Shown here: in pieces, positions 10,931 through 18,920 of the stretch
Layout: each line of letters begins with the position of its first letter
How positions within the stretch are numbered: the first letter of the stretch is position 1
From: Acidobacteria bacterium Ga0077534
Lineage (GTDB): Bacteria; Acidobacteriota; Blastocatellia; Pyrinomonadales; Pyrinomonadaceae
DNA: 64,000 nucleotides
Assembly: GCA_001464455.1 (NCBI GenBank)
Contig: LNEI01000016.1
Coordinates: forward strand, 163,422 to 227,421
Direction of reading: 5' to 3'
The notes under the pieces: model-generated
Database searches by the model: none
Told to the model about the DNA's origin: nothing
Seen by the model: the letters and a program-made list of their open reading frames with translations, nothing else
Translations under genes and position numbers: made by a program

Positions 10931-12072
10931 TGCAGAGAAAGTTGTTTCCGGGGCGGCCGAATGCCGTCGAACGTCACGAGGAGATCGGCTTTCGCTACCA
11001 CGACGAAAAGTCGACCGACGGCGAACCTTACTGGACAGAAACGGCTGCTTACGAATTTACATTGGCTGAGGTAGAAGCCATCGAGGAAGCGACCGAGGAA
11101 CTACATTATCTATGTCTCGCCCTTGTCGATGACATTGTCGGTTCGGGTGATTATCCTGATGAGTTTTGCTTGACCGATGTTGGCAAAACGCTCATCGAGC
11201 AGTCGTGGCGGGAACGACGTGCGGCGGTTTACGGTCGATTTGATCTGCTCTTTGAATCTGTAGAGCGAATAAAGCTTTACGAATACAACGCCGACACGCC
11301 GACCTCGCTTCTCGAAGCCTCGGTCGCTCAATGGCTGTGGGTCGAAGAAACGCCGGTGCCGAACCACGACCAGTTCAACAGCATTCACGAGAAGCTGGTC
11401 GAGCGATGGCGGTACGCACTGAGAGAACCGGGCGATGTTTTGCATCTTTTCGCAATGCGTGAGGCACCGGCTGAGGATTGGGGAAATGTTTCGTACATGG
11501 CCGACGTTGCTCTCCAGGCCGGATGGGAGATTTTTGTTGACGACATGGAAAATGTCGGACATGACGAATACGGCTTTGTTGATATTAACGGCGATCCGAT
11601 CCGGTACGCATTCAAACTGTATCCGTGGGAATGGATGATGGAGGACCCGTTCGGGGAATTTGTTGTAGAGTCGGATACGCAATGGTTTGAGCCGCCCTGG
11701 AAGATGCTGTTGTCAAACAAAGCGATCCTGCCGCTTCTGTGGGCTAAAGAGCCGGATCATCCGAACCTTTTGCCGGCGTTTTTCGAAGAAGTAAACGGTT
11801 TCGTCAAAAAGCCGATACTCGGCCGCGAGGGAGCGGCGATATACCGAGACGGCCGCTTGATGGAAGGTTCGCGTCAGGTTGTGGAATACGAGACGACGTT
11901 TGTTTATCAGGAATTCGCCCCGCTGCCGGATTTTGACGGTCGCCATCCCGTGATCGGGTCGTGGATGATAGGGAATCAGGCGGCGGGAATGGGCATTCGC
12001 GAAGACCGGACACTTATCAGCGGCAACGGATCGCATTTCGTTCCGCATTATTTTGTCGAGGAGAATCTATGA
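10930..12072 (+). CDS. Glutathionylspermidine synthase-like ATP-grasp protein (YgiC/YjfC family)
   Basis: 380 residues, full length for the YgiC/YjfC family, which corresponds to the C-terminal amide ligase domain of glutathionylspermidine synthase. Family landmarks are ERIKLYEYNADTPTSLLEAS near residue 115, YPWEWM near 235 and KPILGREGAAIYRD near 295. It would form an amide bond at the expense of ATP on an unknown carboxylate/amine pair. It begins at the last base of the upstream stop and overlaps the following gene by ATGA, so the three genes form a tight translational unit. Confidence 0.85.
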   Translation: MQRKLFPGRPNAVERHEEIGFRYHDEKSTDGEPYWTETAAYEFTLAEVEAIEEATEELHYLCLALVDDIVGSGDYPDEFCLTDVGKTLIEQSWRERRAAVYGRFDLLFESVERIKLYEYNADTPTSLLEASVAQWLWVEETPVPNHDQFNSIHEKLVERWRYALREPGDVLHLFAMREAPAEDWGNVSYMADVALQAGWEIFVDDMENVGHDEYGFVDINGDPIRYAFKLYPWEWMMEDPFGEFVVESDTQWFEPPWKMLLSNKAILPLLWAKEPDHPNLLPAFFEEVNGFVKKPILGREGAAIYRDGRLMEGSRQVVEYETTFVYQEFAPLPDFDGRHPVIGSWMIGNQAAGMGIREDRTLISGNGSHFVPHYFVEENL

Positions 12073-12467
12073 AATACATAACACTGGACGCGTTTCTAAA
12101 CTTTCTGCTCTACGCATTTTCAAGCATCGGCTTGCTGGGGATATTTGGATTGCTGTACCAACTGACCACACCGTATCACGAAATGTCGCAGATCCGCGAA
12201 GGCAAAACGGCCCCCGCGATCGCTATGGGCGGAGCACTTCTTGGGTTTACGTTTCCGCTCCTGTCGGTTTCTTATCACGGCACCAACTACATAGATTTCC
12301 TGATCTGGGCTGGAGTCGCAGGATCGATTCAGATCGTCACGTTCAAGATCTTGTACTGGATCATCCCGATGCAGATCGAGGAAAACAACTGCGCCATCGC
12401 CACGCTTTATGCCTTTCTTGCTGTCTGTGTGGGGCTGATAAACGCCTTCTCGCTGATCCCTGCTTGA
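12069..12467 (+). CDS. DUF350 (YjfL-like) inner-membrane protein
   Basis: 132 residues from the ATG at 12069, which overlaps the upstream TGA by 4 bp; longer readings into the ATP-grasp gene are unnecessary. Four hydrophobic helices are visible (FLNFLLYAFSSIGLLGIFGL; a GGALLGFTFPLLSVSY segment; FLIWAGVAGSIQIVTF; ATLYAFLAVCVGLINAF). Arrangement and size match DUF350 proteins such as YjfL, which in E. coli lies with YjfM and YjfC. Trio conservation supports a shared, still undefined membrane function. Confidence 0.75.
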   Translation: MKYITLDAFLNFLLYAFSSIGLLGIFGLLYQLTTPYHEMSQIREGKTAPAIAMGGALLGFTFPLLSVSYHGTNYIDFLIWAGVAGSIQIVTFKILYWIIPMQIEENNCAIATLYAFLAVCVGLINAFSLIPA

Positions 12468-12557
12468 GCTGCTTAACGAGGCGGTGTTGCCGAAAGACAT
12501 TGGTCGGAAGTAAAATTATCAAAACTTTCCCCTAAACAGCCCTGAAGAATCGCTCTT

Positions 12558-14318
12558 ATGGAAAACGAAACTAGCGTATCAACCGTTTCGGAGTCAACAG
12601 GTTTCTTTAACCGTGCTCTAAACATCATCGAAACGGTCGGCAACAAACTGCCTGATCCGGCGGTACTTTTTCTTGTCCTGATGGTTGTCGTCTGGGTTGC
12701 TTCGGCGATCCTTTCTACGATGACTTTTGCCGAGATCGACCCGCGAAGCGGAAAGCCATTGGTTATTAATAACCAGCTTTCCGGCACCGCGATCGCCGCC
12801 TTTCTTTCGACGATGGTGACTACGTTTACTTCGTTTCCGCCGCTCGGGGTCGTGCTGGTCGCATTGTTGGGCGTCGGCGTGGCTGAACACACAGGTTTTA
12901 TCAACGCGGCTCTCAAGGCCCTTTTGAATTTTACCGCTCCGTTCCTGCTCACGCCGATGGTCGTATTCGTCGCGATCATTAGCCACACGGCTGTTGATGC
13001 GGGTTATGTCCTTGTCATTCCGCTCGGCGGCGTTATCTTTTACACAGCAGGCAGGCATCCGTTGGCTGGAATTGCAGCAGCCTTTGCGGGGGTCTCGGGC
13101 GGATTCAGCGCTAACTTTATCCCTTCGAGCCTCGACCCGCTTCTCGCAGGCTTGACCCAATCGGGAGCGCAGATAATCGATGCCTCGCGTATCGTCAATC
13201 CGCTTTCGAACTGGTATTTCACAGCTGCGTCGACGATCCTTCTAGTGCTCCTCGGATGGTTCATCACGGACAAGATCGTTGAGCCACGGCTAAAGAAAAC
13301 GGCAGAGATCGACGGTGATCCGGCTGACATGCCGGCGATGGAAACTCTCGGGCCGAAAGAGAAAAAGGGCCTGATCGCAGGTCTTGCGGCGATGTTGATC
13401 GGGATCGGCATTCTCGTTGCTCTCGCCCTTCCGGCCAATTCGATGTTCCGCTCGGCTCCCGGTTTTCAGGTGACGACGGAATCGGTCGACAAGATGAAGG
13501 CCGCCGGTTTACCCGAAGATGTCGCGGCAAAACTCGGGCCGATCCTTGGCCAGGAGTTATTCGGCAAAACGGCTTTTGACAATGCTCTGAAAACCCGACT
13601 CGGTGAAGAAAACGCCAAGAAATATGGCGAGCTGGTTACGCAGAATGCTGTACAGGTTGCACCGCAACTAACAGCAAATTCGGCTCCGCTGATGCTGTCG
13701 ATCGTGCCGCTGATATTCCTGCTGTTCATCATCCCGGGCATCGTCTACGGCTATGTCGCCGGAACGGTTAAATCGCACAAAGATGTGATAGCCGGAATGA
13801 GCAAGTCGATGAGCACAATGGGTTATTACATCGTGCTGGCATTTTTTGCCTCGTTGTTCATTGCGGCGTTTGGCAATTCCAACATCGGTGCTTTGCTAGC
13901 GCTCAAAGGGGCAAATGGCCTCCAAGCCCTCGCCCTGCCGCCGCAGGTAACGATCATTGGCATCATTTTCCTTACCGCTTTGGTCAACCTGCTGATCGGA
14001 TCAGCGTCGGCTAAATGGGCGCTGCTCGCCCCGATCTTCGTGCCGCTCCTAATGCAACTCGGCCTCTCGCCGGAGTTAGCTCAAGCCGCGTATCGCATCG
14101 GAGACTCGACAACGAATATCATCACGCCGCTCATGCCGTACTTTCCGCTCGTAGTGGTCTTTGCACAACGATATGTGAAAAATACCGGCATCGGTACAAT
14201 GATCTCGCTGATGATCCCGTATACGGTGATCTTCCTGGTTGTTTGGATCGCATTTTTGCTTATCTACTGGGCTCTGGGCATTCCGCTCGGGCTTCAGGCT
14301 CCGTATACGTATCCGTAA
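12558..14318 (+). CDS. AbgT-family transporter with an extra extracytoplasmic loop
   Basis: 586 residues with the family start motif NKLPDPAVLFLVLM, paired re-entrant-loop regions and the C-terminal SASAKWALLAPIFVPL segment, so an AbgT/MtrF-type transporter. Members import p-aminobenzoyl-glutamate or export sulfonamides using the ion gradient. Typical members have about 500-520 residues. The surplus is a soluble insertion of about 80 residues (about 296-375, MFRSAPGFQVTTESVDKMKA onward) between two membrane helices. Position before preA suggests a role with pyrimidine-derived amides or amino acids, but the substrate cannot be read from the sequence. Confidence 0.88.
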   Translation: MENETSVSTVSESTGFFNRALNIIETVGNKLPDPAVLFLVLMVVVWVASAILSTMTFAEIDPRSGKPLVINNQLSGTAIAAFLSTMVTTFTSFPPLGVVLVALLGVGVAEHTGFINAALKALLNFTAPFLLTPMVVFVAIISHTAVDAGYVLVIPLGGVIFYTAGRHPLAGIAAAFAGVSGGFSANFIPSSLDPLLAGLTQSGAQIIDASRIVNPLSNWYFTAASTILLVLLGWFITDKIVEPRLKKTAEIDGDPADMPAMETLGPKEKKGLIAGLAAMLIGIGILVALALPANSMFRSAPGFQVTTESVDKMKAAGLPEDVAAKLGPILGQELFGKTAFDNALKTRLGEENAKKYGELVTQNAVQVAPQLTANSAPLMLSIVPLIFLLFIIPGIVYGYVAGTVKSHKDVIAGMSKSMSTMGYYIVLAFFASLFIAAFGNSNIGALLALKGANGLQALALPPQVTIIGIIFLTALVNLLIGSASAKWALLAPIFVPLLMQLGLSPELAQAAYRIGDSTTNIITPLMPYFPLVVVFAQRYVKNTGIGTMISLMIPYTVIFLVVWIAFLLIYWALGIPLGLQAPYTYP

Positions 14319-14323
14319 AAATT

Positions 14324-15568
14324 ATGGCTGATCTGACAACAAATTTTGCAGGCATAAGATCGCCAAATCCATTCTGGCTCGCTAGTGCTCCGCCGACGAA
14401 TATGGGGTCGATGGTGGAGCGAGCTTTTGACGCGGGTTGGGGCGGGGCGGTTTGGAAGACGCTTGGCGAGCCGATCACTAATGTTTCTTCGCGGCTGGCC
14501 GGGCTTGATCAGGGACCGATGCGGCTTTTGGGGTTGAATAATATAGAGCTTATTACCGACCGCCCGCTCGAGATGAACCTGCGTGAGGTTTACGAATGTA
14601 AGAAGAAATATCCGAACAACGCGGTGATCGTTTCGCTGATGGTCGAGTCAAAACGCGAGGCGTGGCATGAGATTGTCAAGCGTTCGCAGGACACGGGCTG
14701 CGACGGGTTTGAGCTGAATTTCGGCTGTCCGCATGGCATGTCGGAACGCGGGATGGGCTCGGCGATGGGCCAGGTGCCGGAATATACATGCATGGTCACG
14801 GAATGGGTCAAGGAAATTTCCGAGATCCCGGTCATCGTCAAGCTAACGCCGAATGTATCTCACATAGTTCCGCCGGGCCGTGCTGCTCAAAAGGGCGGGG
14901 CCGACGCGGTCTCGTTGATCAACACGATCAACTCGGTAATGGGTGTCGATATCGACACACTGATCCCGTATCCAAACGTCAACGGCAAAGCTGCTCACGG
15001 CGGTTATTGCGGAACTGCTGTCAAACCGATCGCCCTCAACATGGTTTCGGAACTCGCACGCGATGCCGAGTTTAACATTCCGATCTCAGGCATCGGCGGC
15101 ATCAGCACTTGGCGCGATGCGGTCGAATTTATGCTGCTCGGTGCCGGAAATGTCCAGGTCTGCACGGCGGTAATGCATTACGGCTACCGCATCGTCGAAG
15201 ACATGATCGACGGCCTGAACACCTACCTCGACACAAAAGGCTACGCATCCGTCAATGACATCGTTGGTTTGTCCGTAAACCGCGTGACTGACTGGAGCGA
15301 TCTCGACCTGAACTACGTCGTCAAAGCCCACGTTAACGAAGAACACTGCATCCGCTGCAATCTCTGCTACGTCGCCTGCGAAGACGGCGCCCACCAATCT
15401 TTTGAATTCGTTGAATCAAACGGCCATCGCTATCCCCGCGTGATCGAAGCCGAATGCGTCGGCTGCAACCTCTGCGCCCTCATCTGCCCAGCCCCCGGAG
15501 CGATAACGATGGAACGCCGCGATGACGGCGCGAACCCGCAGACGTGGCGGGAGAGAACGGCGATTTAA
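14324..15568 (+). CDS. preA: NAD-dependent dihydropyrimidine dehydrogenase, subunit PreA
   Basis: 414 residues from ATG 14324, 5 bp after the transporter stop; an upstream in-frame extension lies inside the transporter and is rejected. An FMN-binding dihydroorotate-dehydrogenase-like barrel (NPFWLASAPPTN near 16; NFGCPHGMSERGMGSAMGQ near 128; SGIGGISTWRDAVEFMLLGA) is followed by two [4Fe-4S] motifs (CIRCNLCYVAC, CVGCNLCALICP). It reduces uracil/thymine with electrons from PreT. The position matching the catalytic Cys of mammalian DPYD (GMGLACGQ) is Met here (GMGSAMGQ). Other bacterial PreA proteins also appear to vary there, so this alone does not imply inactivity. Confidence 0.92.
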   Translation: MADLTTNFAGIRSPNPFWLASAPPTNMGSMVERAFDAGWGGAVWKTLGEPITNVSSRLAGLDQGPMRLLGLNNIELITDRPLEMNLREVYECKKKYPNNAVIVSLMVESKREAWHEIVKRSQDTGCDGFELNFGCPHGMSERGMGSAMGQVPEYTCMVTEWVKEISEIPVIVKLTPNVSHIVPPGRAAQKGGADAVSLINTINSVMGVDIDTLIPYPNVNGKAAHGGYCGTAVKPIALNMVSELARDAEFNIPISGIGGISTWRDAVEFMLLGAGNVQVCTAVMHYGYRIVEDMIDGLNTYLDTKGYASVNDIVGLSVNRVTDWSDLDLNYVVKAHVNEEHCIRCNLCYVACEDGAHQSFEFVESNGHRYPRVIEAECVGCNLCALICPAPGAITMERRDDGANPQTWRERTAI

Positions 15569-15608
15569 GTAGTACGTTGTGTTTGTCGTAGCTATGCGTA
15601 GATAAATC

Positions 15609-17075
15609 TCACTCGTTCCGTCGAATTCGTGCGTGAAGCTTTTTTAGCAAATCTTCCGAGGCGAACACAATTAGGATGGTCATCAAAATTAAGAATACCG
15701 CTATGGCGTGCTCTCGAAGTTTTGCGACTAGCTCGTTCGCGGCGGGAAACGCTAGAGTGATAAGCCATATCAATATTGCGGCCACCAGGAGTTTAGCTGT
15801 AAGGAGAAGTATTTTTCGCAGCTTTGTTTCCCGCGTAGATTCTCTTTCCCGAACCAGTCCATTTACTAGTTTTGCGACCGATGTGGTCTTTGCGAGATTG
15901 TTCTCGTGAAAAAACGCTTTTGGGGTCTTTTTGTAATTGCTGTATCCGTAGTTACTCAGACGGTCTTTCAATAAATCAACTTTGCGTAAATATACTGAAG
16001 TACGCTCTCCGTCTTTCGTTTTCCTATTTTGTCCGAATTGCAGGATCGTGTCGTCGGACACATCCGAACAGTTTGTTTCGATGAGGAAGACTTCCTTAAC
16101 CTGCTTTTCATCGCTTTTCTCTCCGTATTTGGCGTTCTTGAGCCGAGCCAAGACGTCTGAAAAGAACTTTTCCTTATTAGCACTGATATCAATCAACCCG
16201 TACCAATGTGCCGTTTCTTTTTGCATCTGTTGATGGCTGTAACTTGCCAAAATATTGAAACCGAAACCGTCAACGAGAATCTCTGTAAATGTTGCAATGG
16301 CTCCGTAAACATCCTCATGAAAAATGTCGATGAAGGCGACGGATTGATTCGGATCGAAGAAAAGCAACTTAATATACTTTTCTTCGGTATCCGAAAACAT
16401 AGTGTAGTGAAAGGCCTCTTTCAGCTTAAGGGCAGACGTGATTCTAGGCTCCAATCTGATTTGAGCATTGTTTATTCGGATTTTTTGATTGCTCGAGTTT
16501 TGAAACTGTGAGTCGGGGAACCCGGTCACTAGGGAACGAGCGGTTGTATTTGAGTGAGACTCTAAGAATGAAAGTTCGCGGATGCTAATATTTGCGTTTT
16601 GAAATGGCAACGTACCGCTTGAGGCATGCTTCAGTTGACGTAATTCGTTTTCAATCTCTTTGATTGCTTCTTCTGGTATTCGATCTCCAAAATTATAGCC
16701 CTTCGGGTGGTGCAATATAAACATGCTGAGATCCACGATAAGGGAAATATTAAACCCCGCACCAATTTGAGTAGTAATTGCTTCTTCAATATTTACATTT
16801 ATTTTCAAGTCCCTGAGCTTCGACGCGATGGTGTAGATTATCCCGGGACTGTCGGAAGCATCGACTGTGATTTTTCGAATGTGGTGCCATATTTCCGGCT
16901 TTATGGGAGTTAGAACTAGTTCGCCTATTTCGAACTTACCCGCTGAATACGTTCGGAAAAGATAATAGACTTCGGTTCCATTGAAGAAGGAAATACTAGT
17001 GCGATGATATATAGGAACGCGAATCTCCAATTCCGGACGTAACTTGTCCTTCTTAATTCCACTGATGAATTTCAT
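15609..17075 (-). CDS. Orphan protein with two ACT-like domains and two C-terminal membrane helices
   Basis: 488 residues, start ATG at 17075-17073. Residues about 67-117 (ITVDASDSPGIIYTIASKLR then NVNIEEAITTQ) read like an ACT ligand-binding domain. A second, weaker ACT-like unit is near 246-300 (VAFIDIFHEDVYGAIATFTE, then GFGFNILASYS). Two membrane helices close the protein (about 423-443 and 456-472), leaving a short basic tail. This architecture suggests a membrane-tethered small-molecule sensor, but I recognise no described family. The gene is visibly AT-richer and uses more A/T-ending codons than its neighbours, suggesting transfer. It stands alone, convergent with preA. Confidence 0.75.
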   Translation of the reverse strand: MKFISGIKKDKLRPELEIRVPIYHRTSISFFNGTEVYYLFRTYSAGKFEIGELVLTPIKPEIWHHIRKITVDASDSPGIIYTIASKLRDLKINVNIEEAITTQIGAGFNISLIVDLSMFILHHPKGYNFGDRIPEEAIKEIENELRQLKHASSGTLPFQNANISIRELSFLESHSNTTARSLVTGFPDSQFQNSSNQKIRINNAQIRLEPRITSALKLKEAFHYTMFSDTEEKYIKLLFFDPNQSVAFIDIFHEDVYGAIATFTEILVDGFGFNILASYSHQQMQKETAHWYGLIDISANKEKFFSDVLARLKNAKYGEKSDEKQVKEVFLIETNCSDVSDDTILQFGQNRKTKDGERTSVYLRKVDLLKDRLSNYGYSNYKKTPKAFFHENNLAKTTSVAKLVNGLVRERESTRETKLRKILLLTAKLLVAAILIWLITLAFPAANELVAKLREHAIAVFLILMTILIVFASEDLLKKLHARIRRNE

Positions 17076-17248
17076 TAAATGAGTTGGGACCGATCAAACG
17101 GTTCCGCTAATGATACGCCACGCAGCGAAGATTATCTACTTCGAACTTGTACATCGTCATAAAAAAGGCTTAAAGACGGAGTGCGTCGGGTTACTAAACT
17201 TCGAAGGTTTAGAATACGAAGATAGCTTCCTCTGGTGAGTGTTGCTTT

Positions 17249-17336
17249 CTGGCGGCGGTTTCACCGCCGCGATTCGTTGTTGAAACGAGTCCAGAGGCTT
17301 CACCTCTGGCTATTTTCTGTTGGCGGCGTTGCCGCC
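17249..17336. repeat. Chained-hairpin element, copy B (three hairpins)
   Basis: Three perfect hairpins with short loops lie in a row: GCGGCGGT/ACCGCCGC (17252-17259/17263-17270), CCAGAGG/CCTCTGG (17291-17297/17303-17309) and GGCGGC/GCCGCC (17322-17327/17331-17336). They fill most of the 294-bp gap (17076-17369) between two minus-strand genes. No T-run follows, so they are not classic terminators. Confidence 0.8.
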
Positions 17337-17369
17337 CAAAATGCCACGGAAACCCCATGAGCGATCAAT

Positions 17370-18680
17370 CTAAACGGTGCCTCTTGCGGTAGCGTTTTCT
17401 GCAATGTGTCCCAAAGCCTCCACAAACTTATTAAACCCTGCGAACCGCTCATCCTTGGTAAATCCTCTGACGTATCTTGCGTAGATCTGCTGGGCGATGA
17501 CGGCGATCTTGAAGGTGCCGAAGGTGTAGTAGAAGAGCATGTCCGGCAGTTTGCGTCCCAAGATTTCTTCGTACATTTCGACGAGTTCGGCCCGTGAAAT
17601 ATTTTCCATCAGCACTCGCGGGTTGAAGGGCATATTTAGCATTTCCTCGCCTGCGTCGTTATCCATCCAGTAGCCGAGCGTGGTGCCCAGGTCCATTAGC
17701 GGGTCGCCGATGGTGACCATTTCCCAATCGAGCACGGCGGTTATGCGTCCCAGATCGTTTGGGTCGAGCATGACGTTGTCGAATTTGTAATCGTTGTGGA
17801 TCAGCGACGCGCCCGATTCCGGCGGGATGTTCGCGTTTAGCCAGATGATCGATTTTTCGAGTGCGTCGTGATCGTGGGTCTTGGCGGCGAAGTAGCGTTT
17901 CGTCCAGCCTTCGACCTGTCGGCGGTTGTAGCCTTCGATGCGTCCCAAAGTTTCGAGGCCCGCTTTTGGGAGATCTAGGGTGTGGAGTTTCACTAGGTTG
18001 TTGATGAAAGTTTGGCAGATGCTCCGACGCGCTGTTTGTGAGGTTTCGAGGTCGTGCGGCTTGACTGCCCCACCCGCTACAGAAGCCGGTACTGACGCGT
18101 CTTGCGTCCCAGAACTGATTGTTGAATCTGGCGCGTCGGAGCCCTTACTATGTGCGGGCTTCTGCATCGATGCGGGATCGTGCGTCCCAGGAATGCGGCC
18201 GCGGATGATCAGGCCGTGGCGGCGCTCCATTAGGTAGAATTCGGAACCGATGACCGCGTCGTTGTCGCAGAATAGCAGCGGCTTTGGTGCGGGTGCGTAG
18301 ACTTTCGACAGTTTAGTTAGCACGTCGAATTCGCGACGCATGTCGTGGGCCGACTTGACTGTGTTGCCAAACGGCGGTCGGCGGAGCACGTATTCTTGCG
18401 TCTCAGGGTGCGGGTTGGGCGTATCGCCATTGCTTACGAGCGTGCTTTCGTATTTGGTTCGCACAGGGCACTCGTCCGCACCTTCACGATCCCCGGTCAC
18501 TACCGTTCCCGGTACTGACTCGGGGCGTCCGATCCGCACGAGGTACGTCAGATTTGAGCTGCCGCCGGGGAATTGTTCGATCTCGATCTGGCCGTGCGTT
18601 CCAAGCTCGCCTTCCAGGAAAGCACGCAGCCGTTCGATATCGATCTCTTCACCCTTTCTTACCAGTTTCGTTTCACCCAT
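17370..18680 (-). CDS. APH-family acyl-CoA-associated phosphotransferase (LvaA / ACAD10-11 kinase-domain-like) with two in-frame insertions
   Basis: 436 residues from the ATG at 18680-18678 (MGETKLVRKG). Aminoglycoside-phosphotransferase fold: FPGGSSNLTYLVRIG, EYVLRRPPFGNTVKSAHDM, catalytic SLIHNDYKFDNVMLD and metal-binding AVLDWEMVTIGDPLMDLG. Relatives phosphorylate 4-hydroxyacyl-CoAs (LvaA of Pseudomonas levulinate catabolism; kinase domain of human ACAD10/11), and the divergent neighbour is the matching dehydrogenase. Residues about 52-94 and 166-210 are low-complexity, Pro/Ser/Thr-rich insertions absent from the normal family layout; both are encoded by DNA sharing a 29-bp patterned repeat. 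They sit in loops and the frame is kept, so the enzyme may still work. Confidence 0.85.
   Translation of the reverse strand: MGETKLVRKGEEIDIERLRAFLEGELGTHGQIEIEQFPGGSSNLTYLVRIGRPESVPGTVVTGDREGADECPVRTKYESTLVSNGDTPNPHPETQEYVLRRPPFGNTVKSAHDMRREFDVLTKLSKVYAPAPKPLLFCDNDAVIGSEFYLMERRHGLIIRGRIPGTHDPASMQKPAHSKGSDAPDSTISSGTQDASVPASVAGGAVKPHDLETSQTARRSICQTFINNLVKLHTLDLPKAGLETLGRIEGYNRRQVEGWTKRYFAAKTHDHDALEKSIIWLNANIPPESGASLIHNDYKFDNVMLDPNDLGRITAVLDWEMVTIGDPLMDLGTTLGYWMDNDAGEEMLNMPFNPRVLMENISRAELVEMYEEILGRKLPDMLFYYTFGTFKIAVIAQQIYARYVRGFTKDERFAGFNKFVEALGHIAENATARGTV
18051..18185. repeat. In-frame repeat insertion 2 in the phosphotransferase gene
   Basis: About 135 bp interrupt the conserved domain between RGRIPGT and LETSQTARR. 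It contains CCGGTACTGAC (18086-18096), preceded by CCCC and CTAC blocks at the same spacing as in the other insertion, and GGGACGCA-type words (reverse strand). Confidence 0.6.
18399..18527. repeat. In-frame repeat insertion 1 in the phosphotransferase gene
   Basis: About 129 bp lie between codons for LVRIG and EYVLRRPPFG, which are normally almost adjacent. It contains CCGGTACTGAC (18509-18519), identical to the other insertion, with matching upstream CCCC and CTAC blocks. Confidence 0.6.
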
Positions 18681-18820
18681 ATCATCGCCCGCCGTCCCCC
18701 GCCAATAGCAAACCGATAATGCCAGAAGATAACCCGCTTCCGCAAACGCCTGAAAACACCACGATCTCGCCCCCGAAAGACCGCCGCTGAACCTATAGAT
18801 AAAATGCCAAATATCCACTC

Positions 18821-18839
18821 TGTGAGAAAGTGTCTCACA
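18821..18839. promoter_or_regulatory. Candidate operator for the divergent phosphotransferase/dehydrogenase pair
   Basis: A perfect inverted repeat, TGTGAGA-N5-TCTCACA, stands in the 240-bp divergent gap, 81 bp before the dehydrogenase start and 140 bp before the phosphotransferase start. Size and symmetry suit a TetR- or GntR-family dimer such as those controlling acyl-CoA catabolism. No regulator gene is adjacent. Confidence 0.45.
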
Positions 18840-18920
18840 AATAAAACAAAATGTCAAGTCCCGAAATCACTTTTTCTGCCCGATTTCTTACATTTAGCAT
18901 CTCGTGGTAATTTTACAGTC

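Noticed and set aside
12558..12700. Reading the AbgT gene as a short-chain fatty acid or C4-dicarboxylate carrier
   Set aside because: NKLPDPAVLF and the C-terminal SAKWALLAPIF motifs are specific to AbgT.
17252..17336. Terminator for the APH gene or the ACT-like gene
   Set aside because: None of the three hairpins is followed by a T-run on either strand.
18719..18790. A 23-codon frame in the phosphotransferase/dehydrogenase divergent gap
   Set aside because: No ribosome-binding site and it overlaps the region expected to hold the promoters.
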